Shown piece after piece: positions 54,587 through 63,850 of a DNA stretch of 64,000 nt (within the stretch, counting starts at the first letter, position 1; every line of letters starts with the position of its first letter). Under the pieces are notes generated by a model. The model saw only the letters and a program-made list of their open reading frames with translations. It was not told where the DNA came from and did no database searches. This DNA is from Winogradskyella helgolandensis (lineage in GTDB: Bacteria > Bacteroidota > Bacteroidia > Flavobacteriales > Flavobacteriaceae). A program made the translations under genes and the position numbers. The stretch covers positions 2,677,001-2,741,000 of the forward strand of contig NZ_JABFHO010000001.1 in the NCBI RefSeq assembly GCF_013404085.1, in the 5' to 3' direction.

Positions 54587-55879
54587 TTACTTCTTTTTCT
54601 TAGGGTTAAATACTGGTAATAACTGTGTTTTAACCTGTCCAAAACCAATTCTTATATCATCATTTTGGCAGTAACCTCTCATAATAACCGTATCGTAATC
54701 GTTGATAAATTTACGTTCAGTACCATCTTTCATTTTTAAAGGTTTTGTTCCTTTCCAACTTAGTTCTAACATAGAACCGTAAGAATCTGGTGTTGGGCCA
54801 GAAATGGTTCCACTGCCCATCATATCCCCAGAATTTATAGGACAACCATTAACCGTATGATGTGCTAATTGTTGTGCCATGTTCCAATACATGTATTTAA
54901 AATTCGATTTACTAACTGTAGTTTCTTTTGAGCCTTTTGGTTGAATTGCAGCTTCCAAATTAATATCAAAACTCTTTTTTCCTTTAGTTTGAAGATACTC
55001 TAACGGTTTAGGGTCTTGTTTTGGGCTTTCAGTTCTAAACGGTTCTAATGCATCTAAAGTCACAATCCATGGAGACATTGAAGATGCAAAGCTTTTTCCT
55101 AAGAATGGTCCTAATGGGACATATTCCCATTTCTGAATATCGCGTGCAGACCAATCATTAAATAATACAAGCCCGAAGATGTATTCCTCTGTCTCTTCAA
55201 TAGGAATAGGCTCACCTAAGTCGTTAGCATCTGTCGTAATAAAAGCCATTTCTAATTCAAAATCTACTAATTTAGACGGTCCAAAAACCGGCTGATTAGC
55301 TCCTTCTGGTAATGTTTGGCCTTGCGGACGATGAATCGGAATTCCTGAAGGAATAATAGACGAGCTACGTCCATGATAACCAACTGGCATATGGACCCAA
55401 TTTGGCATTAATGCGTTATCCGGATCTCTAAACATAGTACCAACATTAGTAGCATGTTCTTTACTTGCGTAGAAATCTGTATAATCACCAACTTGAATTG
55501 GTAGTTGCATTTCAATTTCATCTAAACGAAATAAAATGGTTTCTTTATGTGGATTGTTATTTTTTAAGGCTTCATTCTCGGCATCAAATATCTGAGCGAT
55601 TCGGTTTCTAACCAAACGCCAAGTTTTTCTGCCGTCAGCAATAAAATCATTCAATGTATCTTGAAGAAATATATCGTCTGTTAACGGAATCCCTTCAAAA
55701 TAGCCTAATTGATGTAATGCACCAAGATCAATTGCAGTATCTCCAATTCGTGTTCCAATGGTTATAATGTCGTCTCTTGTTAAAAAAACACCAAAAGGAA
55801 TGTTCTGAATTGGGAAATCTGAATTTTTACCGACATGTAACCATGAGGTACGATCTGGATTGTTAGCGGATAATGGCAT
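54587..55879 (-). CDS. fahA: Fumarylacetoacetase
   Basis: A 430-residue enzyme cleaving 4-fumarylacetoacetate to fumarate and acetoacetate at the end of tyrosine degradation. Visible: N-terminal domain with WLHVGKNSDFPIQNIPFGVF, then the active-site segment DYTDFYASKEHATNVG (Asp, Tyr, His), metal ligands in ELEMAF and NDWSARDIQ, and SGDMMGSGTISGP. I chose ATG 55879 (MPLSANNPDRTSW); the apparent longer frame reads antisense through glyA. No hmgA or hpd neighbour is in the window. Divergent from glyA, with a -7 element at 55916-55923. Confidence 0.94.
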   Translation of the reverse strand: MPLSANNPDRTSWLHVGKNSDFPIQNIPFGVFLTRDDIITIGTRIGDTAIDLGALHQLGYFEGIPLTDDIFLQDTLNDFIADGRKTWRLVRNRIAQIFDAENEALKNNNPHKETILFRLDEIEMQLPIQVGDYTDFYASKEHATNVGTMFRDPDNALMPNWVHMPVGYHGRSSSIIPSGIPIHRPQGQTLPEGANQPVFGPSKLVDFELEMAFITTDANDLGEPIPIEETEEYIFGLVLFNDWSARDIQKWEYVPLGPFLGKSFASSMSPWIVTLDALEPFRTESPKQDPKPLEYLQTKGKKSFDINLEAAIQPKGSKETTVSKSNFKYMYWNMAQQLAHHTVNGCPINSGDMMGSGTISGPTPDSYGSMLELSWKGTKPLKMKDGTERKFINDYDTVIMRGYCQNDDIRIGFGQVKTQLLPVFNPKKKK

Positions 55880-55915
55880 AGAGTTATTGTTGATTAATTG
55901 TTCATTAAATTCATT

Positions 55916-55923
55916 CAAACCTA
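55916..55923 (-). promoter_or_regulatory. -7 element of the fumarylacetoacetase gene
   Basis: Minus-strand TAGGTTTG matches TAnnTTTG, 37 nt before the chosen start, which supports ATG 55879. Confidence 0.5.
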
Positions 55924-55930
55924 CATAATT

Positions 55931-55964
55931 TTTGATATTTAAACTAATGTATTCACTATTTTTG
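55931..55964 (+). promoter_or_regulatory. Promoter of glyA
   Basis: TTTG at 55931-55934, a 22-nt spacer and TATTTTTG at 55957-55964 match both boxes. The start codon is 25 nt further on. The two divergent promoters overlap back to back. Confidence 0.6.
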
Positions 55965-55988
55965 TATTGATTTAACAAAACATTATTT

Positions 55989-57263
55989 ATGCAACGCGAC
56001 GAACAAATATTTGAATTAATTAAAGCCGAAAAAGAACGCCAAATTGATGGCATAGAATTAATAGCATCAGAAAATTTTGTGAGCGACCAGGTGATGGAAG
56101 CTGCAGGTTCTGTACTAACTAATAAATATGCTGAAGGGTATCCTGGCAAACGCTATTATGGTGGTTGTGAGGTTGTTGATGAAGTTGAGCAAATTGCTAT
56201 TGATCGTGCTAAAACCTTATTTGGTGCTGCATATGTAAATGTACAACCGCACTCCGGAAGTCAGGCAAACACAGCTGCATACCACGCATGTTTAAATCCT
56301 GGTGATACTATTTTAGGTTTCGATTTGTCTCATGGTGGACACTTAACGCATGGTTCTCCTGTGAATTTTTCGGGTAAATTATACCGTCCTACTTTTTATG
56401 GAGTAAAGAAAGATACAGGTTATATTGATTACGATATGTTAGCAGACCAAGCGCAAAAGGAAAAGCCAAAAATGATTATTGCTGGTGCTTCCGCATATTC
56501 ACGTGATATGGATTTTGCGAAGTTTAGAGAAGTCGCTGATAGTGTTGGTGCTGTTTTATTAGCCGATATTTCACATCCTGCAGGATTAATTGCTAAAGGT
56601 ATTTTAAGTGATCCAATGCCACATTGCCATATTGTTACAACGACGACTCATAAAACGTTAAGAGGTCCAAGAGGAGGAATGATTATGATGGGTGAAAATA
56701 TTGAAAACCCATTCGGAATTACATTAAAGAACGGTAAGCTTCGTAAAATGTCTGGTTTATTGGATTCTGCTGTATTCCCAGGAAATCAAGGTGGACCATT
56801 AGAGCACATTATTGCTGCGAAGGCTATTGCTTTTGGTGAAGCCTTAACGGATGACTTTATGCATTATATGTTACAAGTAAAACATAATGCAGCTGCTATG
56901 GCAAAAGCTTTTGTTGCTAAAGATTATAACTTAATTTCAGGTGGAACTGATAACCATATGATGTTGATTGATCTTAGAAATAAAAATATTACAGGAAAAG
57001 ATGCTGAAAACGCTTTAGTAAAAGCAGATATTACAGTAAACAAAAATATGGTGCCATTTGATACAGAATCACCTTTTGTAACATCTGGAATTAGAATAGG
57101 AACTGCAGCAGTGACTACAAGAGGTTTAAAAGAAAGCGATATGCCATATATCGTAGATTTAGTAGATGAAGCACTTACCAATCATGAAAACGAAACAGTT
57201 TTAGCAGGTGTTGCTGAAAAAGTAAATGCGTTGATGGGTGGACGTGCATTGTTTAATGCATAG
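55989..57263 (+). CDS. glyA: Serine hydroxymethyltransferase
   Basis: A 424-residue fold-type I PLP enzyme converting serine and tetrahydrofolate to glycine and 5,10-methylene-tetrahydrofolate. Motifs: [41 protein letters not shown] and [14 protein letters not shown] with the PLP lysine. Length is normal for the bacterial enzyme. Expression is likely constitutive from the promoter above. The 3' side carries a repeat-like element and a terminator. Confidence 0.98.
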   Translation: MQRDEQIFELIKAEKERQIDGIELIASENFVSDQVMEAAGSVLTNKYAEGYPGKRYYGGCEVVDEVEQIAIDRAKTLFGAAYVNVQPHSGSQANTAAYHACLNPGDTILGFDLSHGGHLTHGSPVNFSGKLYRPTFYGVKKDTGYIDYDMLADQAQKEKPKMIIAGASAYSRDMDFAKFREVADSVGAVLLADISHPAGLIAKGILSDPMPHCHIVTTTTHKTLRGPRGGMIMMGENIENPFGITLKNGKLRKMSGLLDSAVFPGNQGGPLEHIIAAKAIAFGEALTDDFMHYMLQVKHNAAAMAKAFVAKDYNLISGGTDNHMMLIDLRNKNITGKDAENALVKADITVNKNMVPFDTESPFVTSGIRIGTAAVTTRGLKESDMPYIVDLVDEALTNHENETVLAGVAEKVNALMGGRALFNA

Positions 57264-57282
57264 ATATCAAAAAAATATACCT

Positions 57283-57379
57283 GACAGGTGTTGGTGACGA
57301 AGTGTAGTCAATCTCAAAACCTGTAAAGTTTAGAGTATAAATAAGAATGCCTTTCAATTTATTTTGAAAGGCTTTTTTT
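57283..57379. repeat. Intergenic repeat with hairpin terminator, copy A
   Basis: After glyA: ACCTGACAGGT, then GTTGGTGACGAAGTGTAGTC, CTCAAAACCTGT, and the hairpin GCCTTTCAA..TTGAAAGGC with a T tail (57349-57379). Same order of elements as copy B at 59150-59233. The hairpin is the glyA terminator. Confidence 0.75.
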
Positions 57380-57492
57380 ATTCGTAGATTAATTTTCAAA
57401 AAAAAGTTAACACTAAGGTGTGTTTTAGTGACATTTATCATATGTTACCATAGCTGCTTTGTGGTAATTTTACGGTTTTAAAATTATTTCAA

Positions 57493-59133
57493 ATGGAAAA
57501 CAAATATAATACATGGTATCACCCTTATAAACCAGCAACAAAGTACAAGAAGAAAGTTGCTTACTTCAGTATGGAATTTGGGATTGATCAATCTTTTAAT
57601 ATTTACTCAGGAGGACTCGGTTTCTTAGCAGGTTCGCACATGCGATCTGGTTTTGAATTAAAGCAAAACATGATTGGTATTGGTATGCTTTGGAAATACG
57701 GCTACTACGATCAAGCTAGAAATGACGACCAAACTTTAAGAACAGAATTTAACGAAAAGCATTTTGATTTTCTTGAAGATACAGGAATAGAAGTAGAGGT
57801 GAAGCTACACGATAACCCATATGTAAAAGTGAGAGCTTATGTTTTAAAACCTGAAGTTTTTGGAACCGTACCCATGTACTTTTTAAGCACAGATGTTGAA
57901 GGCAATGATCATTTATCTCGTACGATAACGAATCATTTATATGATAACAATCCTGTGACACGAATTTCGCAAAGTATCATTTTGGGCATTGGTGGTGCTA
58001 AAGTTGTGGAGGCTTTAGGAGGTGCAGATACTTATCATCTTAATGAAGGACATGCCTTGCCTGCCTTTTATTATTTAAGAGATAAAGGGGTGAAGAAAGA
58101 TCAGATGGTCTTTACAACACATACACCAGAAAAAGCAGGAAATGAAGAGCGCGAAGCGAGACATTTAAACCGATGCGGCTTTTTTGGACGAACACTCTCT
58201 GAAGAAGAATTGCAACAAGAAACCGTGAATGGTGGCATGATTAATTATACGATTGCTGCACTGCGAATGGCGAAAAAAGCCAATGGTGTTTCAAAATTGC
58301 ATGCTAAAGTGGCTAATGATATGTGGAAGGATTATGATGGCGTAAGTGAAATTATTCCAATTACTAACGCACAAAATCAGAAGTTTTGGCAAGATGCTAG
58401 TATTAAAAAAGCATGGACAAATAAAAAAGCCAAAGCTTATAAGACTAGAAAAACCATTCTAAAAAAGGAATTGTTTGATGAAGTCTACAAACAAACAGGT
58501 AAAACGTTTGATCCTAAAGTGTTGACTTTTGTTTGGGCAAGACGATTTGCTGGTTATAAAAGAGCCGATTTATTATTGCATGATATGGAACGCTTTAAAA
58601 GATTAATTTCTAACGAAAAGTATCCGGTTCAAATTATTTGGGCAGGTAAACCGTATCCTTTCGACTATCAAGCCATCGATGTTTTTAATTATTTAGTAAA
58701 TCAATCTAAAGGTGAAAACAATTTAGCGGTACTCATCGGTTATGAAATTGATTTATCTAAAAAATTGAAATGTGGATCCGATATTTGGTTAAATACGCCA
58801 CGCATTACAAGAGAAGCCTCTGGAACAAGTGGTATGACAGCTGCTATGAATGGTTCTGTAAATGTATCGACTAATGATGGTTGGATTCCTGAGTTTGAAA
58901 AAGACGGAGAGAATTGTTTTGTTTTACCAGAATTAGATTATCGTTTACCAGTTTGGGATCAAGATAAAATTGATGCTGATAATTTATATGATATTTTAGA
59001 AAACAAAGTAATCTCAACGTATTACGATGAACCTAAGAAATGGCAGGATATTGTTTTTAGTGCTATGGATGGTGTGATACCAGAGTTTACAAGTCGAAGA
59101 ATGGCCGATGATTATTATCAGAAGTTATTTTAA
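57493..59133 (+). CDS. Glycogen-phosphorylase-like protein (GT35 fold), PLP lysine replaced
   Basis: A 546-residue protein similar to the short alpha-glucan phosphorylases. N-terminus VAYFSMEFGIDQSFNIYSGGLGFLAG, central HLNEGHALPAFY and FTTHTPEKAGNEE, and later FVWARRFAGYKRADLLL and IIWAGKPYPFD match GT35/alpha-glucan phosphorylase. The segment that binds PLP in phosphorylases (EASGTGNMKFMLNG in rabbit) reads EASGTSGMTAAMNGS here: the lysine that forms the Schiff base is Thr. It should therefore not work as a classic PLP phosphorylase. A glycan-transferring role in glycogen metabolism is possible; no glycogen genes are adjacent. No signal peptide. Confidence 0.85.
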   Translation: MENKYNTWYHPYKPATKYKKKVAYFSMEFGIDQSFNIYSGGLGFLAGSHMRSGFELKQNMIGIGMLWKYGYYDQARNDDQTLRTEFNEKHFDFLEDTGIEVEVKLHDNPYVKVRAYVLKPEVFGTVPMYFLSTDVEGNDHLSRTITNHLYDNNPVTRISQSIILGIGGAKVVEALGGADTYHLNEGHALPAFYYLRDKGVKKDQMVFTTHTPEKAGNEEREARHLNRCGFFGRTLSEEELQQETVNGGMINYTIAALRMAKKANGVSKLHAKVANDMWKDYDGVSEIIPITNAQNQKFWQDASIKKAWTNKKAKAYKTRKTILKKELFDEVYKQTGKTFDPKVLTFVWARRFAGYKRADLLLHDMERFKRLISNEKYPVQIIWAGKPYPFDYQAIDVFNYLVNQSKGENNLAVLIGYEIDLSKKLKCGSDIWLNTPRITREASGTSGMTAAMNGSVNVSTNDGWIPEFEKDGENCFVLPELDYRLPVWDQDKIDADNLYDILENKVISTYYDEPKKWQDIVFSAMDGVIPEFTSRRMADDYYQKLF

Positions 59134-59149
59134 ATATAACAGATATGTA

Positions 59150-59233
59150 TTTGGTGACTGAGCGTAGTCGACGAAGTTAAAACCTGTTCGATCTTAATAT
59201 AGTAAGCCTTTCAAACTAAATTGAAAGGCTTTC
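59150..59233. repeat. Intergenic repeat with hairpin terminator, copy B
   Basis: TTTGGTGACTGAGCGTAGTC, CGAAGTTAAAACCTGT, then the hairpin AAGCCTTTCAA..TTGAAAGGCTT (59204-59231). It parallels copy A after glyA. The GACTGAGCGTAGTCGA core resembles a palindromic repeat I know from other flavobacterial genomes. Confidence 0.75.
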
Positions 59234-59251
59234 TATATTCATAATTACTTA

Positions 59252-59875
59252 TTATAATTTAGCAAATAAGTCATTTAAAGACTCAAAATCTCTTTGCTTA
59301 AAATTGGTAAAATCTCTTTCATTTATATAATTTATCAGATCTTTCTTTGGTCCAGAAGACCAAAAGTTCCATGTGTCTGTTAGTGTGTTATTTTCTTTAA
59401 TAATTATTCGTCCAACTAATAAATCGTCAAATAGCTTATTCGAAGAATCATATACAGTAACCAAAGATTCATTTAGATAGATTAATCTGTATAATCGTTC
59501 ATCACTATTCAGATTTATAAACTTGGTTTCTGTCAGGTTTTTATTTTCAGTATGTTCTAAGTGAACTTCTTTAATTAAGGCGTTATCAATAGGGGTGTAG
59601 TTGTTATCAATATTCAAAATAGTAATCATTTTATTCTCGAAAGGTTGATTAACACTAATTTTACCAGTGTAAACAGTGTTGTCTTTTAAGATAATTTTTC
59701 CTTCATAAAAAGGTTGATTCATATTTAGTGTATTACAACAGTCGCAACCATTATTTACGCTATTTAATAAACTTAAGCTTGCATTAATCAGGTCTGAATT
59801 TTGAGCCTTTAAACTAAAGTAAAATGATGTAAAAAGAAGTAGGGCTAAAAGCAGGTATATTTTTTTTAAAATCAT
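59252..59875 (-). CDS. Secreted protein, unknown
   Basis: A 207-residue protein with an N-terminal signal (MILKKIYLLLALLLFTSFYFSLKAQ), a short region with a Cys cluster (NNGCDCCNTLN) and a mostly beta-rich body (GKIILKDNTVYTGKISVNQP, DERLYRLIYLNESLVTVYD). The family is not recognised. Follows the alpha/beta hydrolase gene by 87 nt; the flanking terminator in copy B serves the other side. Confidence 0.65.
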   Translation of the reverse strand: MILKKIYLLLALLLFTSFYFSLKAQNSDLINASLSLLNSVNNGCDCCNTLNMNQPFYEGKIILKDNTVYTGKISVNQPFENKMITILNIDNNYTPIDNALIKEVHLEHTENKNLTETKFINLNSDERLYRLIYLNESLVTVYDSSNKLFDDLLVGRIIIKENNTLTDTWNFWSSGPKKDLINYINERDFTNFKQRDFESLNDLFAKL

Positions 59876-59962
59876 GACTTATGAGTTATATGAGTTTCAA
59901 GTTTAAAGCATCAATAATTATTCCAATTCTAGAATTTAATTAGCTTTATAAAGTCAGATAAT

Positions 59963-60901
59963 TTATTTTGAAAGGCTTTTGTTTTCATTCATAAACGCTA
60001 ATACACGTTCAAAATACGCATCACCACCAACTTTCCAAACATTAGAGTGATTGGCAGAATCAATTTCTATAAATTCTTTTTTAGAACTTGGAATTTTTGA
60101 AAAATTAGCTCTAGCATATTTTATATTAATGCGTTCGTCTTCATTACCATGTACAATTAATATCGGTTGATTTATGTTTTTGCAATATGCAATTGGAGAA
60201 GCATCATTAGAATCAAATTCTGCAATTTGCCCAGCTCTATTAACCAAATAATTAGAAAAAGGAGTGTAGCTGAAACCAGCATGGAGATCAAAATAATCGT
60301 TAACAACGGTTCTGAACTCTGAAAACGCACTTTCAATGATGCCGAACTTAATTCTTTCGTCGTAACCCATAGCTTGCAAACCTATGGCTCCACCTAGAGA
60401 TTGTCCCCATACTCCAAAATGATTTAGGTTTTCATATTGAATTAAATAATCAATAAGTGTTTTAACGTCTTTTTTCTCATTGACACCAAAGGAACAAAAA
60501 CTGCCCTCACTTTTTCCATGAGCTCTAGAATCTAATGCTACTGAGTTAAAACCGTTCTCTGATAGGAAATCAATTACATTTTTGAATTGATCTTTATTAG
60601 CACGAATGCCATGCAATAAAATTACTGTTCCTTTTGCTGAATCTAAGCTAGAATACGTCAATCGTGCAGATAACTTAAGGCCGTCAAAAGAACTAAACAC
60701 GACTTCTTTTTGTTTCAATTTTGAATCCTTTTTAGTAGTGATATTGAAGCTACTATTTTTGTTTCGTTTTATTAAACTTACAACAGGATTCCGAATTTCA
60801 GAAATAAGTCGAGGCACAAAAAAATGTATAACTAAGAACCCAAAAATTAGTGTAACTATTGAAGCACGTTTTAAGAGTTTTACACGTTTCTTAGACAGCA
60901 T
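59963..60901 (-). CDS. Membrane-anchored alpha/beta hydrolase
   Basis: A 312-residue hydrolase. An N-terminal transmembrane segment (about 13-31) leads into an alpha/beta-hydrolase fold: oxyanion region VILLHGIRANKDQF, nucleophile elbow WGQSLGGAIGL, acid in VHGNEDERIN and the late His in DSANHSNVWK. It belongs to the group of extracytoplasmic serine hydrolases near the BAAT/abhydrolase families; the substrate is unknown. Starts 2 nt after the upstream lipoprotein stop, so the two are co-transcribed. Confidence 0.83.
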   Translation of the reverse strand: MLSKKRVKLLKRASIVTLIFGFLVIHFFVPRLISEIRNPVVSLIKRNKNSSFNITTKKDSKLKQKEVVFSSFDGLKLSARLTYSSLDSAKGTVILLHGIRANKDQFKNVIDFLSENGFNSVALDSRAHGKSEGSFCSFGVNEKKDVKTLIDYLIQYENLNHFGVWGQSLGGAIGLQAMGYDERIKFGIIESAFSEFRTVVNDYFDLHAGFSYTPFSNYLVNRAGQIAEFDSNDASPIAYCKNINQPILIVHGNEDERINIKYARANFSKIPSSKKEFIEIDSANHSNVWKVGGDAYFERVLAFMNENKSLSK

Positions 60902-60903
60902 AA

Positions 60904-62481
60904 TTAGTCTTCATCAAATACTACACTCTGATATGCACCAGCGTCTGGGGAAGCAGTTCTGTTTTTATCTAAAATATCATAAGGCACTTGAGCCGCAAAA
61001 GTAGATAGTCCGATGCCATTTGCTCCAGAATCGTCACCAATTCGCATCATATTCTCAGAAGTATTTTCAAAATAGGGCTGTTCATTAAATACATTGCCCA
61101 AATAAAATGATTCGTCTTCAAAATCATAATTACCACTACCGGAAAGTTCGTTATTATTGAATCTTAATAAGCAATTTGTAAATTTAAAATTAAATTCATC
61201 TCCTTCATTTTCAAGTAAAAATTCAGGATTATCATTACCATAAATAATACAATTATTAAAATTGGCTTCTATTAATACATTTGTGAAAACAGTGTTGTTT
61301 TCGTCAAGAACATAATCGTTTATGAGTAGGGCAGGATACTGTCTAAAACTACTATTCCAATAATTCGCAATGGTAGAATGGGTCACGTTGTATTTTCCAC
61401 CATACGTTGCCGCAAATGAAGATTGACCTGCATTATTAATAACTAGATTTTCTGCGCTTATAGATGTAGCTCGTCCTAATATTCCAAAACTACTGACATT
61501 ATAAATTTGAGAATTCCTTATCGTTAATTTATCGCTTGGTGCATCTTGGTTTCCTTCAGACAATATACCAATGGTAGCATTTTTAATCGTAGCATAATTA
61601 ATAGTATTATTTTCACTGCCGTTATACAACCAAATGGTTCCCCACTGTCCTGGGATATCCTCGTATAGTGGCTCTAGGCGATCACCTTCTAGAATCACTT
61701 CATTTTCTAAAGTCTCTTGGTCAGGACTTAATGTACCATTAATATTCAGTGAGCCGTTATTTGTGACAATAATTCCAGAATCCGCATGAAAGTGCACCCG
61801 TGCGCCCGCTTCCATGGTTAAAATTTTTCCAGCTCCAACACCTGCATAACCGTAAATAACATAGGGTTTTTCGTTTGTAAATGTTAATTCATCATCAGCA
61901 AGAAAACGACCTTCTAATGTGGTTTCGTCTGGTGTACCATCACCATCAACATCAAAACTTAGGGTTTCAACGATACCTGTGGTGTCATCTTTACTTGGGT
62001 ATATAAAAACAGCGTCTTTTACTAAGGTAACCACATCAACGTCTTGTTGATTATTTCCAGAATCGAATAGAATTTTGTCGGTATATAAAAACTGATTTTC
62101 TAAAGCTCCTAAAGTTGAAATATTAATAGTGGTTTCTATAAAAATGAATAAACTATCCTTAGCTAATAACTCTACATCTTCAAAGAATTTACCTTCTTGA
62201 GCACCTTCTAATCCTGTAGTGCCATCGATATTCATTCTATAACGTGAATTCACGCCATTCTCGAATTGTATGGTCGGAATTACAATATCATCATCACTAC
62301 GATTATACACTTTAAGATTGTAGGTGCTAGAGCCAATGTTGGTAAAAACAGTATCTAAGTAAATGGTGTCTTGGGCAAAACCAAGGTTTCCTTTGCTTGG
62401 TGTAAATTCAAAATCGTTACGACAAGAACTCCAAAATAGTAAAATTCCAAAACAAAGTAACAATGATAGCAATCGCTTCAT
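60904..62481 (-). CDS. Surface lipoprotein with parallel beta-helix domain
   Basis: A 525-residue lipoprotein: MKRLLSLLLCFGILLFWSSC with the lipobox Cys20 after a Leu-rich helix. The N-terminal part (about 25-190) is an immunoglobulin-like or cohesin-like beta region (DTIYLDTVFTNIGSSTYNLKVYNR). A right-handed parallel beta-helix (about 210-480) follows, with units such as NNTINYATIKNATIGILSEG and LTIRNSQIYNVSSFGILGRATSISAEN. No catalytic carbohydrate-active motif is obvious. A short Asp-rich linker (DVDGDGTPDE) resembles a calcium-binding repeat. Function not known; probably surface exposed. Confidence 0.78.
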   Translation of the reverse strand: MKRLLSLLLCFGILLFWSSCRNDFEFTPSKGNLGFAQDTIYLDTVFTNIGSSTYNLKVYNRSDDDIVIPTIQFENGVNSRYRMNIDGTTGLEGAQEGKFFEDVELLAKDSLFIFIETTINISTLGALENQFLYTDKILFDSGNNQQDVDVVTLVKDAVFIYPSKDDTTGIVETLSFDVDGDGTPDETTLEGRFLADDELTFTNEKPYVIYGYAGVGAGKILTMEAGARVHFHADSGIIVTNNGSLNINGTLSPDQETLENEVILEGDRLEPLYEDIPGQWGTIWLYNGSENNTINYATIKNATIGILSEGNQDAPSDKLTIRNSQIYNVSSFGILGRATSISAENLVINNAGQSSFAATYGGKYNVTHSTIANYWNSSFRQYPALLINDYVLDENNTVFTNVLIEANFNNCIIYGNDNPEFLLENEGDEFNFKFTNCLLRFNNNELSGSGNYDFEDESFYLGNVFNEQPYFENTSENMMRIGDDSGANGIGLSTFAAQVPYDILDKNRTASPDAGAYQSVVFDED

Positions 62482-62562
62482 AAGTGATAAATATAATTAA
62501 GGCTTAAAAATATAACTTTTGAAGTTAGGATTTATTATAGTTACCTATAAATATATGAAGAT

Positions 62563-62590
62563 TGTCATTCCTGTCTTCTCAGGATTGAGA
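62563..62590. repeat. Half copy of the REP-like palindrome
   Basis: TGTCATTCCTGTCTTCTCAGGATTGAGA shares TGTCATTCCTG and the CAGGA end with the repeat at 31250-31272, with the middle changed. Lies just past the stop of the gene ending at 62595. Confidence 0.5.
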
Positions 62591-62594
62591 GTGG

Positions 62595-63368
62595 TTAATC
62601 TTTATTTTTCTTAACGCTCTTGTCTCCATATTCTTCTAAAAGTATTAAGAATAGCTGACTACTTACCACTAATTCTTCTAAGAATTGCATCTTATTCTCT
62701 TCTTTAAGTAATTTAGAACTCATTTGCTTAGCCTCGCAAAAATCAAAAAAGAGGTATTTTTTGTCTTTTGGAATCTTTAAATTATCAGTAATTAATTGTG
62801 TGTTGAAAAAGGAACTCTTACTAAATAGGGAATCCATTTGTGTATAGGTAATTGGTTGGTAGGTTGGTGCAATGTATTTGTCTTTCTTTTTAAGAAGATC
62901 AGCAACTAAGCCAATAATAGCAAAAATATCTGGACCGTAAGTGGCTCCTGCAGGTTTGTATTTTTCTGGATGATTTTTTATGTCTTCCTGAATTATATTT
63001 TTAAGTTCAATATTATAGGTTTCTTCTACAAATACAAGTTCTTCAGGTGCTGCTTTTACTTCAACTTCGTCAAGTTCTGTTAATATTTCTTTGAGCTCAA
63101 AAACGGCAGTGCCTTCAAAATGACTTTCGTTTAATATTACGGCTTTTGGGTGGTAAAATAAGGATTCGAAAAGAATCGTGTCATTTACAGCAGCATTGAT
63201 GGTAAAGTCTCCATTTTTATTTGTTACCGTTACACGATTTTGAGTGTCATTAAAGACTTTTATATTTTCTATGGTTGTTTTGGAATTATAAACTTTACCT
63301 GTTAATATCTGGGCATTTAGCGTAAAAGGCAAGCTTAACAAAAAGATTAAAAGGATAAATAGACGCAT
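62595..63368 (-). CDS. Carboxypeptidase-regulatory-like domain protein
   Basis: A 257-residue exported protein with a signal peptide (about 1-19, LPFTLNAQ) and a beta-sandwich domain (about 22-100, ILTGKVYNSKTTIENIKVFND, VTVTNKNGDFTINA) of the CarboxypepD_reg-like family, which often precedes TonB-dependent receptors but here stands alone. A mixed, charged C-terminal half follows (ELDEVEVKAAPEELVFVEE, LKKKDKYIAP). Precise role unknown. Confidence 0.78.
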   Translation of the reverse strand: MRLFILLIFLLSLPFTLNAQILTGKVYNSKTTIENIKVFNDTQNRVTVTNKNGDFTINAAVNDTILFESLFYHPKAVILNESHFEGTAVFELKEILTELDEVEVKAAPEELVFVEETYNIELKNIIQEDIKNHPEKYKPAGATYGPDIFAIIGLVADLLKKKDKYIAPTYQPITYTQMDSLFSKSSFFNTQLITDNLKIPKDKKYLFFDFCEAKQMSSKLLKEENKMQFLEELVVSSQLFLILLEEYGDKSVKKNKD

Positions 63369-63451
63369 GGTTGATTTGATTGATGCGTTAAAGTAAAGTG
63401 ATTAAGTTGAAAGGAATCTGGGTTTTAAATAAACTTTAACCTAATGAAATG

Positions 63452-63841
63452 TTAATTGAAAAGTTCAGCTATTTTTGGAATTATACGCGTAGGTCGCTGT
63501 GTGCCATTGTCAATCAAACACCATTTTGCCTTAGACTTTACAATTAACTGATTGGTTTTAGCATTGATAATTTCAACATACCTTGTGGTAGAAACGGCTT
63601 CAATTTTTGGTACATAAGTTTTTAGAAGTAACTTATCTCCTAATAACGCCTGATTTTTATATTCAATAAAATGATTGACCAAAAACCATGAGTAGGTTTC
63701 TAAAATATCTTTTGTGGCATAAGCCAACCAATGATCTTTTGCAATATCTTGAATCCATTGCACATAACGTACATTATTAACATGATTAAGATCGTCTATG
63801 TCATCTTCAGAAACTATTATGGTTTTTTCGAATATTTGCAT
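63452..63841 (-). CDS. Acyl-CoA thioesterase, hotdog fold (YbgC-like)
   Basis: A 129-residue single-hotdog protein. The segment VSEDDIDDLNHVNNVRYVQWIQD, with Asp and His-Val-Asn-Asn, is the catalytic signature of 4-hydroxybenzoyl-CoA-type thioesterases, and a later strand reads STTRYVEIINAKTNQLIVKSKAKW. Likely hydrolyses an acyl-CoA, perhaps a short or branched one. It starts 10 nt after the stop of the upstream glutaminyl-peptide cyclotransferase gene, so the two are probably co-transcribed. Confidence 0.9.
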   Translation of the reverse strand: MQIFEKTIIVSEDDIDDLNHVNNVRYVQWIQDIAKDHWLAYATKDILETYSWFLVNHFIEYKNQALLGDKLLLKTYVPKIEAVSTTRYVEIINAKTNQLIVKSKAKWCLIDNGTQRPTRIIPKIAELFN

Positions 63842-63850
63842 AATAGTATA

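Noticed and set aside
55880..56149. N-terminal 90-residue extension of fumarylacetoacetase
   Set aside because: It reads antisense through the start of glyA and has no family match; a promoter element lies between it and ATG 55879.
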